Assembly: GCA_020630875.1 (NCBI GenBank)
Contig: JAHDIH010000003.1
Coordinates: 164-64,163, forward strand
Source of the DNA: Deltaproteobacteria bacterium
GTDB taxonomy: Bacteria > Myxococcota_A > Polyangia > Haliangiales > Haliangiaceae
DNA: 64,000 nt
Direction of reading: 5' to 3'
Shown here: positions 51,993-60,954 of the stretch, in pieces
How positions within the stretch are numbered: the first letter of the stretch is position 1
Layout of the letters: every line of letters begins with the position of its first letter
Made by a program: the position numbers and the translations under genes
The notes under the pieces: generated by a model
What the model saw: only the letters and a program-made list of their open reading frames with translations
Databases searched by the model: none
What the model was told of the DNA's origin: nothing

Positions 51993-52801
51993 CGCTCATC
52001 CTCCCGCTCACCGCTAGGATCAAGCTGAACAAAATCTTCGGGATTGTCGTGCTTACGTTGCCACTCTACTTTGCCGTTCAGGCCATGGGACGTCACCATC
52101 ATAATCTCCGTTTCATCTTCCTTGAGCGCCAACTCTACAATTCCACGCTGCATGCTGCCGAGGGGAAAAATATGAAGACGCGCCTGTCCGTCCTTAACAA
52201 GAGCAGTTTCTCCGCGGGTGTACACCGCGGAGAACTTCACTTGCTCTGGAAGCTTGTAGCGAATCGCTTGACCACCACCACCGTCAGCTTCACTTTGCTT
52301 TTCCTTTTTGTCACCTCCACGCATTCCGAGCGAAAAATTTCGGTTATTCAACGCAAGCCCACACTGCATGTTCGGCCCGGAGTCTTTACCAGCAAGCACT
52401 TCTGCAGCCTTGGCGGCCTTTTCCGGCTCGAGCCCCATCATGAAAGCTGCTGGAATGTTCTTATTCTGCAGCACTTCTTCCGTAGACTGAGCCTCATCCT
52501 CGGTGTTCTCTCGCTTCCGCACTTTCCGATCTTTGATGCTTCTTTGATATTTGCTACCGAAGCTAGGAGGACTTTGACATTCTTCGACTTCAACGACACC
52601 TTCGTCTAAGTCAATGACTACCCGATGGTGATTTCCAGTTTCAAGCGCACGCAGTTGTCCCTCTGCTATCACAAGACTCACTTCGTTGGTTGAGTCTCCT
52701 AAATAGTCAGGATCTCCCCAAGAAGTAACTGTGACAATAATCGCCGACATGATTGCCAGCACAATGATTATCTCAAGTAGAGTGACTCCGCGCTGCGCCA
52801 T
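51989..52801 (-). CDS. gspH: Type II secretion minor pseudopilin GspH
   Basis: 270 residues from ATG 52801 (MAQRGVTLLEIIIV), 1 bp after the gspG stop. The N-terminal prepilin motif is Q-R-G-V-T-L-L-E-I-I-I-V. The globular part is beta-rich with a charged insert of about 60 residues, longer than usual for GspH. A start further upstream would run into gspG. Confidence 0.87.
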   Translation of the reverse strand: MAQRGVTLLEIIIVLAIMSAIIVTVTSWGDPDYLGDSTNEVSLVIAEGQLRALETGNHHRVVIDLDEGVVEVEECQSPPSFGSKYQRSIKDRKVRKRENTEDEAQSTEEVLQNKNIPAAFMMGLEPEKAAKAAEVLAGKDSGPNMQCGLALNNRNFSLGMRGGDKKEKQSEADGGGGQAIRYKLPEQVKFSAVYTRGETALVKDGQARLHIFPLGSMQRGIVELALKEDETEIMMVTSHGLNGKVEWQRKHDNPEDFVQLDPSGEREDER

Positions 52802-52802
52802 C

Positions 52803-53195
52803 TTAGAACTCAGTCTTAATATCGTCCTCGGTACCAAATTTTTCGTCTGGGCCACCGGAGATTATTGAGATCTTTCCGGCAGAACATTCGATTTTCATTT
52901 CGTTGCCCCAAGAGTCCGTCACTTGCTCGTCTTTGTCTTTCTTTCTACCATTTGCAAGGTCACGAATATTTCCTGGGCACTTCTTTCCAATATTCTTTCG
53001 CTTCCAAACAAGATGCTGACTTTGCAGTTTCTGTTGTTTGTTTCCAGTGATATCGATATCAGCCTGATCTGCCTGGCCCCCCACAAACGAGAAAATCGCA
53101 ACGATAATCCCAGTTAGCAGCGCCATTACGATGATAATTTCGAGCAAGGTCATTCCTGTTTGCCCAACGCGTGTGTTTCTTAATTTACTATTCAT
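52803..53195 (-). CDS. gspG: Type II secretion major pseudopilin GspG
   Basis: 130 residues from ATG 53195, with GGAGATAG just upstream. The prepilin motif Q-T-G-M-T-L-L-E-I-I-I-V gives cleavage after Gly14. The C-terminal GspG calcium region is recognisable: D-S-W-G-N-E and S-G-G-P-D-E-K-F-G-T-E-D-D-I. Two Cys residues (K-K-C-P and I-E-C-S) may form a disulfide. It is the main subunit of the pseudopilus. Confidence 0.92.
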   Translation of the reverse strand: MNSKLRNTRVGQTGMTLLEIIIVMALLTGIIVAIFSFVGGQADQADIDITGNKQQKLQSQHLVWKRKNIGKKCPGNIRDLANGRKKDKDEQVTDSWGNEMKIECSAGKISIISGGPDEKFGTEDDIKTEF

Positions 53196-53199
53196 TTCT

Positions 53200-54447
53200 C
53201 TATCTCCTCATTGCTTGTTGAATTTCTTGCATCGGTCCAAGTACCGAAACAACCACCATTACTACGAATCCCGCCATCAAAATAAGCATCAACGGACCAA
53301 TCACAGCCGTCAAACGCTCAAGGCGAGTATCAATGTCACTTTCCATTTCGTCGGCAACATGCAGCAGCATGCCATCCAAGTCGCCAGTACGCTCGCCAAC
53401 CTTAATCATATGCAAAAGACCACCCGGGAATTCCCCCGTTTTCTTCAGGGCATTGGAAAGCGAGTCCCCTTGTTGCACGTCTTCTCGAGCCACATCAATT
53501 GATGACATAAGTACATGATTGCCCATCACATCTCTCGCCGTTTCCATCGCGGCGAGAATCGAAACGCCAGACTTGAGCATTGTACCAAGCGTGCGTGCGA
53601 AGCGAGCTACCGCAATTTTTCTTGCGAGAGAACCGATTCCTTTTATCTTTAGAATCCAACGGTCCCAGGTTTTCTTTCCGTCTTCCGTGCGTTTCCACAT
53701 GACAAAACCAACGATGCTCCCCACAAAAAGAATGATCATTAGCCACCAATAGCCAATGACCAGGTCAGAAAGACCAATTAAGAACTTAGTCAGCGGAGGA
53801 AGCTCGACATCTCTTGTCTCAAAAATCTTTGCAATCTTAGGTATGCCATTGGTTAACAGGTAGACAACCACCAGCCCGCCAACCGCCATCATAATCACTG
53901 GATAAATCATTGCACCAATAATCTTTGATTTCATTTTGACGCTGGATTCAGTAAATTCAGCGATGCGAATCAAAACTTCTTCGAGGTTTCCAGCTTGCTC
54001 CCCCGAACTGATCATCGAAACAAACAGATGATCGAATACTTTAGGATGGGCGCGAACCGCATTTGCCAATGACGTACCTTCGTTAACCGCGGTCCGAACT
54101 TCTCCGACGATCGATTGGAGTTGTGGCTTTTCAGATTGTTCGAACTGAATTGTCAGAGCTTCGGCAAGGGGCGTTCCAGCGCGGAGCATGGTGCCCAGTT
54201 GACGGCAAAAAAGAGCAATATCTTGTTTGCTGACGCCACCAATGCCAAGAGACTCAGCGATTTGAAATTCTCTATTGAGTCCTTTGCCGCCGCTTTCCTT
54301 CTTGCCACTCTTCGTCACACGCTGCTCCAAAACGGTAACACCGTCTTTGCGCATGGTTTGCCGAAGTGCTTTGGGAGACTCGGCGTCGAAGAGACCGCTT
54401 ACCTTTTTCCCTTTGGCGTTGACGCCTTTATAGGCATACATCGGCAC
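53200..54447 (-). CDS. gspF: Type II secretion platform protein GspF
   Basis: 415 residues; GTG 54447 gives M-P-M-Y-A-Y-K-G-V, the family's usual start. Two T2SSF repeats are visible (F-C-R-Q-L-G-T-M-L-R-A-G-T-P-L near 80 and F-A-R-T-L-G-T-M-L-K-S-G-V near 283), each followed by TM helices. It forms the inner-membrane core that contacts GspE. Confidence 0.95.
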   Translation of the reverse strand: MPMYAYKGVNAKGKKVSGLFDAESPKALRQTMRKDGVTVLEQRVTKSGKKESGGKGLNREFQIAESLGIGGVSKQDIALFCRQLGTMLRAGTPLAEALTIQFEQSEKPQLQSIVGEVRTAVNEGTSLANAVRAHPKVFDHLFVSMISSGEQAGNLEEVLIRIAEFTESSVKMKSKIIGAMIYPVIMMAVGGLVVVYLLTNGIPKIAKIFETRDVELPPLTKFLIGLSDLVIGYWWLMIILFVGSIVGFVMWKRTEDGKKTWDRWILKIKGIGSLARKIAVARFARTLGTMLKSGVSILAAMETARDVMGNHVLMSSIDVAREDVQQGDSLSNALKKTGEFPGGLLHMIKVGERTGDLDGMLLHVADEMESDIDTRLERLTAVIGPLMLILMAGFVVMVVVSVLGPMQEIQQAMRR

Positions 54448-56219
54448 TAGTGCATTTCCTCTCGCTCAGCGGTTACGAGTAGTACTTCTTCAGGGGTGGT
54501 TAACCCTTGCATCACTTTGCGCGCACCGTCCATGCGGAGCGTGATCATGCCTCGTTGCATTCCTGATTGTTTAAGTGCCGTGGCATCAGATTTTTCAAGA
54601 GTGAGTTTTCTTACAGGGTCGTCAATGAGCAAAAGCTCATAGATGCCGGTTCGGCCGCGGTACCCTAAGTTCTGGCAAGCTTTACACCCCACCGCTCGCA
54701 ATACTTTTCCAGGAGTTACGGGGCGCATTCCAATCACGTTGGGAGGCTTGATTTCTCCGCGAAGAAAACGCTCCGGATCGAGACCGAGTTCTTCCAAAAT
54801 TTCCGTATCGGGAACTACTTCTTCGCAACAATCGTAGCAAGGACGACGAACGAGCCGTTGCGCCAATAAACCAACTAAAGATGACGCCACGAGGAACGGC
54901 TCGATGCCCATATCCACGAGCCGGGTTACTCCGCCAGCAGCATCGTTAGTATGGATGGTCGAGAAGACAAAGTGACCGGTCAATGAAGCCGTAATTGCAA
55001 TTTCAGCAGTTTCCTTATCCCGAATCTCCCCCACCATTACCACATCGGGGTCATGACGTAAGAACGAACGAAGCGCAGAAGCGAACGTAAAGTCAATTTT
55101 GCTATTGACCTGCACTTGAGAAATACCATCGAGCTGATACTCCACAGGATCTTCCGCAGTAAGAATGTTTAGTTCAGGAGACTTAATTTCCGACAAACAA
55201 GCGTACAGAGTCGTGGTCTTTCCGCTACCAGTGGGGCCAGTGACCAACAGAATTCCATGAGGACGCTTGATGATCTTCCTTACTTCTTCGAGAGTGTCTT
55301 CACTCATCCCAATGTCGCCGAGCCCCAGCAGTACAGAACTTCGATCGAGCAAACGAATGGTTACTCGCTCTCCGGCGGCAGTGGGAACCGTAGCGACACG
55401 CATATCGATATCCTTACCGCCAATCTTACGCCGAATGCGGCCATCCTGGGGCAGTCGCTTTTCCGCGATATTCAAACCAGCCATAATCTTTACGCGCGTA
55501 ATGATTGATGGCAAAAACTTCTTTGGCGCCGTGTTGTGCATGTGAAGAGCCCCGTCACGACGAAAACGTACGGCGACTTCTTTTTCACCTGGTTCGATAT
55601 GGATATCGGACGCCTTCTCTTTGGCGGCTTGAAAGAGCAGAGAATTGACCCAGCGAATAATCGGAGCTTCATCATTAACGTCGAGCAAATCGACTAGCTC
55701 TTCGGAATTAAAGTCCGTGTCTTCCCGCCCCTCACCTTCAAGTTCTGCGCCGGCGCGAAGTCGCCCGTAAACCTTATTGATAAATTCGGTAAGTTTTCCT
55801 TCGGGAGCAACCACAGGAACGACCCGTGTCTGCAGAAGTACCGAGACATCGTCGATACCATCCAAAGCAAGCGGGTCCACAATGGCCACTCTAATTCGAC
55901 CGGACTCTTCTATGGCGAAAGGAACGAGTTTGTGAGCTTTAGCGAAGGTGATTGGAATCGGCTCTATCAAACTTAGGTCTAGTTCGTCGGCAGGTGGCAA
56001 CTCGGCAACGACTTCTAAATATTGTTGCGTCGCTAACGCTTTTGCCAGTTGCAGGTCGTTGATAACGTCTGCCTCCACTAAAAGTTCCCCAATCTTTCGT
56101 TTTTCCGAAAGCTGTTTCTCCAGCGCAGTTTGCAATGCGTCTTCTGACACTCCCGCCTCTCGGATGAGTATCTGACCGAGAAGCATGGGATCCAGCCCCA
56201 GATGCGATGCAGGTTGCAT
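54447..56219 (-). CDS. gspE: Type II secretion ATPase GspE
   Basis: 590 residues from ATG 56219, sharing TGATG with the gspD stop. An N-terminal MshEN-type domain (about 1-150) leads to the PulE/GspE ATPase with Walker A G-P-T-G-S-G-K-T (Lys about 334), an Asp-box and Walker B (V-G-E-I-R-D-K-E-T-A), the His box, and the zinc-binding C-Y-D-C and G-C-K-A-C pairs. It powers pseudopilus assembly. Confidence 0.96.
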   Translation of the reverse strand: MQPASHLGLDPMLLGQILIREAGVSEDALQTALEKQLSEKRKIGELLVEADVINDLQLAKALATQQYLEVVAELPPADELDLSLIEPIPITFAKAHKLVPFAIEESGRIRVAIVDPLALDGIDDVSVLLQTRVVPVVAPEGKLTEFINKVYGRLRAGAELEGEGREDTDFNSEELVDLLDVNDEAPIIRWVNSLLFQAAKEKASDIHIEPGEKEVAVRFRRDGALHMHNTAPKKFLPSIITRVKIMAGLNIAEKRLPQDGRIRRKIGGKDIDMRVATVPTAAGERVTIRLLDRSSVLLGLGDIGMSEDTLEEVRKIIKRPHGILLVTGPTGSGKTTTLYACLSEIKSPELNILTAEDPVEYQLDGISQVQVNSKIDFTFASALRSFLRHDPDVVMVGEIRDKETAEIAITASLTGHFVFSTIHTNDAAGGVTRLVDMGIEPFLVASSLVGLLAQRLVRRPCYDCCEEVVPDTEILEELGLDPERFLRGEIKPPNVIGMRPVTPGKVLRAVGCKACQNLGYRGRTGIYELLLIDDPVRKLTLEKSDATALKQSGMQRGMITLRMDGARKVMQGLTTPEEVLLVTAEREEMH

Positions 56220-58516
56220 CACTGAACCCCTTCTACTTTAACTTCGCTCTCGCCATCAGCAGGTTTGTCGTCTGGAACAAAGTTAACCGCGCCGTCTTCA
56301 AACTCAACGCGATTCTTATCCAGTTCCTCCAACTCCTTGCGCTCGCGCTCAAACCGTCTTGCGGTTGAAATGACTTCCTCCACCATTCCACGCTTCTTTC
56401 TATAATCTAGATTTTCACTGAACGGTGTGGCGTCGAAGTTGGTTTCTGCACGTATAAACTCCATTCTCTCGAGTTCTTTGCGAGTCCTTATGTCTGCAAG
56501 CTGCGATTGATGATGAATTACGTACGGCGTGATCATCAAAAGAAGATTTGTCTTGTTTCGGCTCTTTTTCTTGTACTTAAAAAGAAGAGAGCCGAGCACC
56601 GGAATGTCACCTAGAATCGGTATTTTACTTTCTTCGACCTCTTCTTTTTCGGACATCATACCGCCGAGCACCGCGGTCTCCTGATCAGGAATCGTAACTA
56701 CTGTTTTCAGTTCTCTGGTCGACCATGAAGCTCCTAGTCCACCAAAGTTAGCCGAGGCAATGTCTTCATTCTTCAGCTCGATCTCCATTCGAACGTTTCC
56801 AGACTGACTAACGTGCGGCGTAACTTTTAAAAGTAGTTCAATGTCTCGTCGTCTTACGGATTGTTGTGCGGCAAATGGTGATATTTGTCCAGCGGCGCCT
56901 CCTCCTGCAAGGCCGTCGAGGTAAGGGATATTTTCTCCAATTGACTCTTCTGCTTCCTCGTTATCGGTCGTTAGCATATGTGGCGTACTAACAATGTTTA
57001 CCGCACCAGAGCCGGCCAAGGCTTGGAAAAGCACACCAAAGGAAGGAATGCTTGTACCAAGCAATTGTTCTGCTCCCGGAAGAAGCGGCCCGATTAATCC
57101 ACCAAGCAATCCCGATTGAGTAGCAAGACTTGCGACATTAAGAGAAGACAGGTCGCTGTGTTGCAGACCACCTAAGACAATGCCGTCGCCTACACTATCT
57201 GGATCGCCGCCATGAAAACTTGTCCCAAGATCCATGTTGTTAGAAACGTTCACTTCCAAAACATAAGCCTCAATAAATACCTGTTTTCTCGGAATATCGA
57301 GACGACGGATGACATCTCTTAGAGAGTGAAAGTCTCGAATTGATGCAATGATCACCAAAGAGTTCGTAGGTTTATCAAACGCCACGTTTACGTCCCCTTC
57401 GAACGCGGGCCCCGAAGAAGAGGCAGCTGCCGTAGCAGTCCTTGTTCTACGAGCCGGGGCTCTTCGGTTGTTGTTATTGTTGTTGTTAGATGATTGTTGT
57501 TGAACCCCAGAGATCACAGACGTCAACGTGTTTGACATTTCTTCTGCGTCTGCATTGTCAAGGTAATGCACGTGAACGCGACCACCACCAACGCCATCGA
57601 GGGGAACATCTATCCGCTGTACCAACGCGCGCACGCGCTGATACGCCGCAGGGCTTCCTACGACGATGAGGGAATTGCTGCGCTCTTCTGCCATCAGACG
57701 CTTTGGAATTGCACCTTGAGCGTCCTTGGCCGAAGAAGTACTCGTCTGAGTATTTCGAGTATTACGACCGCGACGACGGTTGCGAGCTGGTGCTGCGCTT
57801 CCGGTAGTCGAACCAACACCAAGAATCTCAGTTAGTTTAGTGGAAAGCTCAGTTGCGTCACCGTGTTTTATTTTTATCATGTAGAGCTGCTCCCCTTGAT
57901 TAGGAACGTCTATTTCTCTAAGGATCTGTTTCATCTTACGAATCGAATCACCATAGTCAGTTACGATGAGTACTCCTGACTTGGGCAGGGACGTCACCGC
58001 CCCATCTTTTGAGACGAGCGCATTGAAAGCCGCAGTGGCGTCTTCAGGAGAGATGTTTTCAGGCCTTACCACCAACCTAATCATCTGCGCGCCGCTGGGG
58101 CCGCCTCGAGTGTAGACCGGAAGCGTTTCCTTTTTGGCTGCCCCTATCTCTACGATCTTTAAAACGTTCCCTTTGGGAACCACGGTGAGTTTCATAGCTT
58201 CCATCGAGGTCAGAAATAAGTTCCACGCTTCGCGTTTACTCATCTTCTTGGGAGCAATAATTGTAACCTTCCCTTTTCGACTAATTACTCCTGGGGCAAA
58301 GACGAAATTCTTACATGTGAAGCCCATCGCCCATGTCACCAAGTCCTTGATCTCTACTTCCGGCTTGAAGGAGACGGAGACTTTGCCTTTATGCTTTCCG
58401 CAATTGTAGACGGCTTCTTCTGGAGCATCCTTATCTTGTGCGTAAGACACCGACGGGACGACTAGCGTCAGGGCGACGAAGGTAACGATAATATTTTTTA
58501 TGTTTTTGTTTAACAT
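56219..58516 (-). CDS. gspD: Type II secretion secretin GspD
   Basis: 765 residues from ATG 58516, preceded by AGGAAA on the minus strand; an ATG at 58549 overlaps gspC but lacks a good ribosome site. The signal peptide (M-L-N-K-N ... S-Y-A) is followed by N0, N1, N2 and N3 domains, then the secretin core with V-P-I-L-G-D-I-P-V-L-G-S-L-F. A poly-Asn run in the N3 region and a C-terminal tail rich in E/K (about 690-765) are family-variable parts. It forms the outer-membrane pore. Confidence 0.95.
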   Translation of the reverse strand: MLNKNIKNIIVTFVALTLVVPSVSYAQDKDAPEEAVYNCGKHKGKVSVSFKPEVEIKDLVTWAMGFTCKNFVFAPGVISRKGKVTIIAPKKMSKREAWNLFLTSMEAMKLTVVPKGNVLKIVEIGAAKKETLPVYTRGGPSGAQMIRLVVRPENISPEDATAAFNALVSKDGAVTSLPKSGVLIVTDYGDSIRKMKQILREIDVPNQGEQLYMIKIKHGDATELSTKLTEILGVGSTTGSAAPARNRRRGRNTRNTQTSTSSAKDAQGAIPKRLMAEERSNSLIVVGSPAAYQRVRALVQRIDVPLDGVGGGRVHVHYLDNADAEEMSNTLTSVISGVQQQSSNNNNNNNRRAPARRTRTATAAASSSGPAFEGDVNVAFDKPTNSLVIIASIRDFHSLRDVIRRLDIPRKQVFIEAYVLEVNVSNNMDLGTSFHGGDPDSVGDGIVLGGLQHSDLSSLNVASLATQSGLLGGLIGPLLPGAEQLLGTSIPSFGVLFQALAGSGAVNIVSTPHMLTTDNEEAEESIGENIPYLDGLAGGGAAGQISPFAAQQSVRRRDIELLLKVTPHVSQSGNVRMEIELKNEDIASANFGGLGASWSTRELKTVVTIPDQETAVLGGMMSEKEEVEESKIPILGDIPVLGSLLFKYKKKSRNKTNLLLMITPYVIHHQSQLADIRTRKELERMEFIRAETNFDATPFSENLDYRKKRGMVEEVISTARRFERERKELEELDKNRVEFEDGAVNFVPDDKPADGESEVKVEGVQ

Positions 58517-58545
58517 GATTTTTCCTGATGACCTTACAAGTGAAC

Positions 58546-59460
58546 TCATTGCACGTTGTACTTTAAATTTACGGGTTTGTTGCGGCGAGTTGCTGAGACA
58601 TCAATACTGTCCGCGGTTTTCATACGATTTGCTAAATCGAGCATGTCTTTGAAGTTAAATGAAATATTCGAACCGTTAATGGAGTGCAACGTATCTCCGT
58701 TTTTAAGTCCAATCTTCGAGAGCAAGGAGTTCTTCTTTATTGAGTACAACCGCACTCCCACTTCTTCTCCATTCTTACGCGCTTTAACCACTCTGGCCAT
58801 CCGCGAGAACACCCAGGGTTGGTCCATCGCTTTTTCAATTGCCGAGCGCTTGATGGTAAACTCAGTGTCACTCACTTTCTCTACGGAGGTCTCAAGATCT
58901 GCCAGGATCTTTTTCTTCCCGGTCAACGGCTTCCCTGCCGGCTTCTTCTTTTCAACTTTCTTCGGTGGCGGGGCGGCATTTTCGAAAAGGTAAGCTCTTT
59001 CTCTCCGTTTACTATCGTTGTTAACGAACTCCACGTAGCGTCCTGCCACTAATTCAACTTTTCCCGCGGCGGGAATACTATCGCCCACCCAATAAGCTCC
59101 TTGAGCCCCTGTCTGCGTATTAAGTATTGTTGCGAAAGAATGCGCCTCTTTATTGGCTAAACTAGTAGCTACTAGCTTCAACGGCAAAGACGTCTTTACC
59201 GCGTCGCCTTCAATAATTTGTTCTTCCACGGTTGGCACGCATTCAAGGCAAAACATGTTTCTGTCAACCAATGGTTGTCCCGACTTATCACGCTTTGTGG
59301 CTTCCTTCTTTTTACGCTTTTTAATAGGTTCACTAGATGCTGTGGCATTCGTAGGAAACGCTTTCGTACCGACAATGTATCCAAACGCCTTAGCAGCAAA
59401 GAACGCAGAGAGGATAATGACCACAGCGATTGTGCTCAGCCAAATGTTACGTTCACTCAT
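58546..59460 (-). CDS. gspC: Type II secretion protein GspC
   Basis: 304 residues from ATG 59460 (ATGA overlap with the response regulator stop). An N-terminal TM helix (about 8-30) precedes an HR domain (L-P-L-K-L-V-A-T-S-L-A, A-Y-W-V-G-D-S-I) and a Lys/Pro-rich linker. The C terminus is a PDZ domain (S-K-I-G-L-K-N-G-D-T-L-H-S-I-N-G). It links the inner platform to the secretin. Confidence 0.93.
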   Translation of the reverse strand: MSERNIWLSTIAVVIILSAFFAAKAFGYIVGTKAFPTNATASSEPIKKRKKKEATKRDKSGQPLVDRNMFCLECVPTVEEQIIEGDAVKTSLPLKLVATSLANKEAHSFATILNTQTGAQGAYWVGDSIPAAGKVELVAGRYVEFVNNDSKRRERAYLFENAAPPPKKVEKKKPAGKPLTGKKKILADLETSVEKVSDTEFTIKRSAIEKAMDQPWVFSRMARVVKARKNGEEVGVRLYSIKKNSLLSKIGLKNGDTLHSINGSNISFNFKDMLDLANRMKTADSIDVSATRRNKPVNLKYNVQ

Positions 59461-60806
59461 TTCTCTTCTACTCCTTCTAACCTTCTGTAGATTGTCCTTG
59501 TCGCGATTCCAAGCAACTTAGCGGCCAAACGTTTATCACCACCGGTGTGCCGGAGAGTCTCCAGGATTACTGTCATTTCAATTTCTTCTAACGGAGTCCC
59601 GACGGGAAAGGACATAAATTGACTCGAGGTATTTGCCGTGACGTTTCTAAATTGGTTGGGTAACACAGATTCTTCTATCCACTCACTTCGAGACAACACT
59701 ACGGCACGTTCAATTGTATTTTCTAATTCACGCACGTTTCCTGGCCAGTGGTATCCGCAAAGACGCGCCAGTGCGGCCTCGGTGAGTCCTTCAATCGCCC
59801 GCCCGTTCTTCGCGGCGTAGAGTGAAAGAAAATGTTGCGCCAAAAGCGGGATATCATCTTGTCGTTCGCGTAACGGAGGAACGCTCAAGGAAACTACATT
59901 GAGTCTGTAATACAGATCTTCTCTAAACGCTCCAGATTTGACAGCGCCTGGAAGATCAACGTTCGTAGCTGCAACCACTCGCAGATCAACGGTTCTCGTT
60001 TTTCCGGAGTCTCCCAAGCGCTCAATCTCGCCCTCTTGCAACACGCGCAAAAGCTTAACTTGAACGTGCTTAGGAAGTTCGCCGATTTCATCCAGAAATA
60101 AGGTTCCTCCGGAGGCAGTTTCAAAACGACCGGGTCTGGCGGCGGACGCGCCGGTGAAAGCGCCTTTCTCGTGACCAAAGAGCTCTGATTCCAAAATACT
60201 TTCTGGAATCGCGGCGCAGTTTACCGCAACAAAGGGCTTATCGGCTCGATTGCTGTGCTCGTGGATGTATCGAGCCAAGAGTTCTTTTCCGGTTCCACTC
60301 TCACCGAGCAAGAGGCAAGTAGCATCACTCGGTGCGGCTTGCCGCAAAGTCTCCATGGTTCTTCGCCACGCCAAAGACGTGCCAACTACCGACCGTTGTT
60401 TACGTTCTTGCAACTGCGCCCGCAGCGTTCTGTTTTCCGCGACGAGATTCTGCTTTTCCAATGCGTTGTTGACACTACGAACCACGTGAGCTCTTTTTAG
60501 AGGCTTAGTGACAAAATCGTACGCTCCCTCTTTCATAGCCTCTACCGCTGTTTCAACCGTTCCGTAAGCGGTCATCAAAATGACTTCCGTCTCTGGAGAC
60601 ACGGCTTTGACGCCTTTCAGCAGATCCATGCCGCTAACTTTCGGCATCATCAAGTCGGTCAAAAGTACACCAATGCGACGTTTACGTAAGATATCAAGCG
60701 CGACCGAGCCATCTTCCGCACAAACCACCTCGATACCTTCACGTTCGAGGGTTCTTTTCAGGGATGCCACGATGCCAGGCTCATCATCAACCACCAAAAC
60801 GGTCAT
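59457..60806 (-). CDS. NtrC-family sigma-54 response regulator
   Basis: 449 residues from ATG 60806 (MTVLVVDDEPG); an in-frame ATG at 60851 is possible. The receiver has the phospho-acceptor Asp51 (L-L-T-D-L-M-M-P). The AAA+ core has G-E-S-G-T-G-K-E, an intact G-A-F-T-G-A loop and G-T-L-F-L-D-E-I-G-E; the C terminus is a Fis-type HTH (R-L-A-A-K-L-L-G-I-A-T-R-T-I-Y-R-R-L). It lies between the histidine kinase and gspC and is coupled to gspC, so T2SS control is likely (inference). Confidence 0.95.
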   Translation of the reverse strand: MTVLVVDDEPGIVASLKRTLEREGIEVVCAEDGSVALDILRKRRIGVLLTDLMMPKVSGMDLLKGVKAVSPETEVILMTAYGTVETAVEAMKEGAYDFVTKPLKRAHVVRSVNNALEKQNLVAENRTLRAQLQERKQRSVVGTSLAWRRTMETLRQAAPSDATCLLLGESGTGKELLARYIHEHSNRADKPFVAVNCAAIPESILESELFGHEKGAFTGASAARPGRFETASGGTLFLDEIGELPKHVQVKLLRVLQEGEIERLGDSGKTRTVDLRVVAATNVDLPGAVKSGAFREDLYYRLNVVSLSVPPLRERQDDIPLLAQHFLSLYAAKNGRAIEGLTEAALARLCGYHWPGNVRELENTIERAVVLSRSEWIEESVLPNQFRNVTANTSSQFMSFPVGTPLEEIEMTVILETLRHTGGDKRLAAKLLGIATRTIYRRLEGVEEK

Positions 60807-60930
60807 CAAGTTGGCCAGCTTCAAGTCTGTATTGGGTGCGGGATCAATCACAGATCTAGTTAATACAAGAACCGTTCCAACATTTCGAGCCTCTAACCTA
60901 TTGAAATTGTGTCAGCAAAAAATGAGTTTG

Positions 60931-60943
60931 TGCCAAAATGGCA
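60931..60943. promoter_or_regulatory. Dyad between the kinase and regulator genes
   Basis: TGCCA-AAA-TGGCA lies in the 148-bp gap (60807-60954). It could be an operator or a weak stem. No promoter with correct sigma-54 spacing (TGGC-N8-GC) was found beside it. Confidence 0.3.
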
Positions 60944-60954
60944 TTTTCGTAATA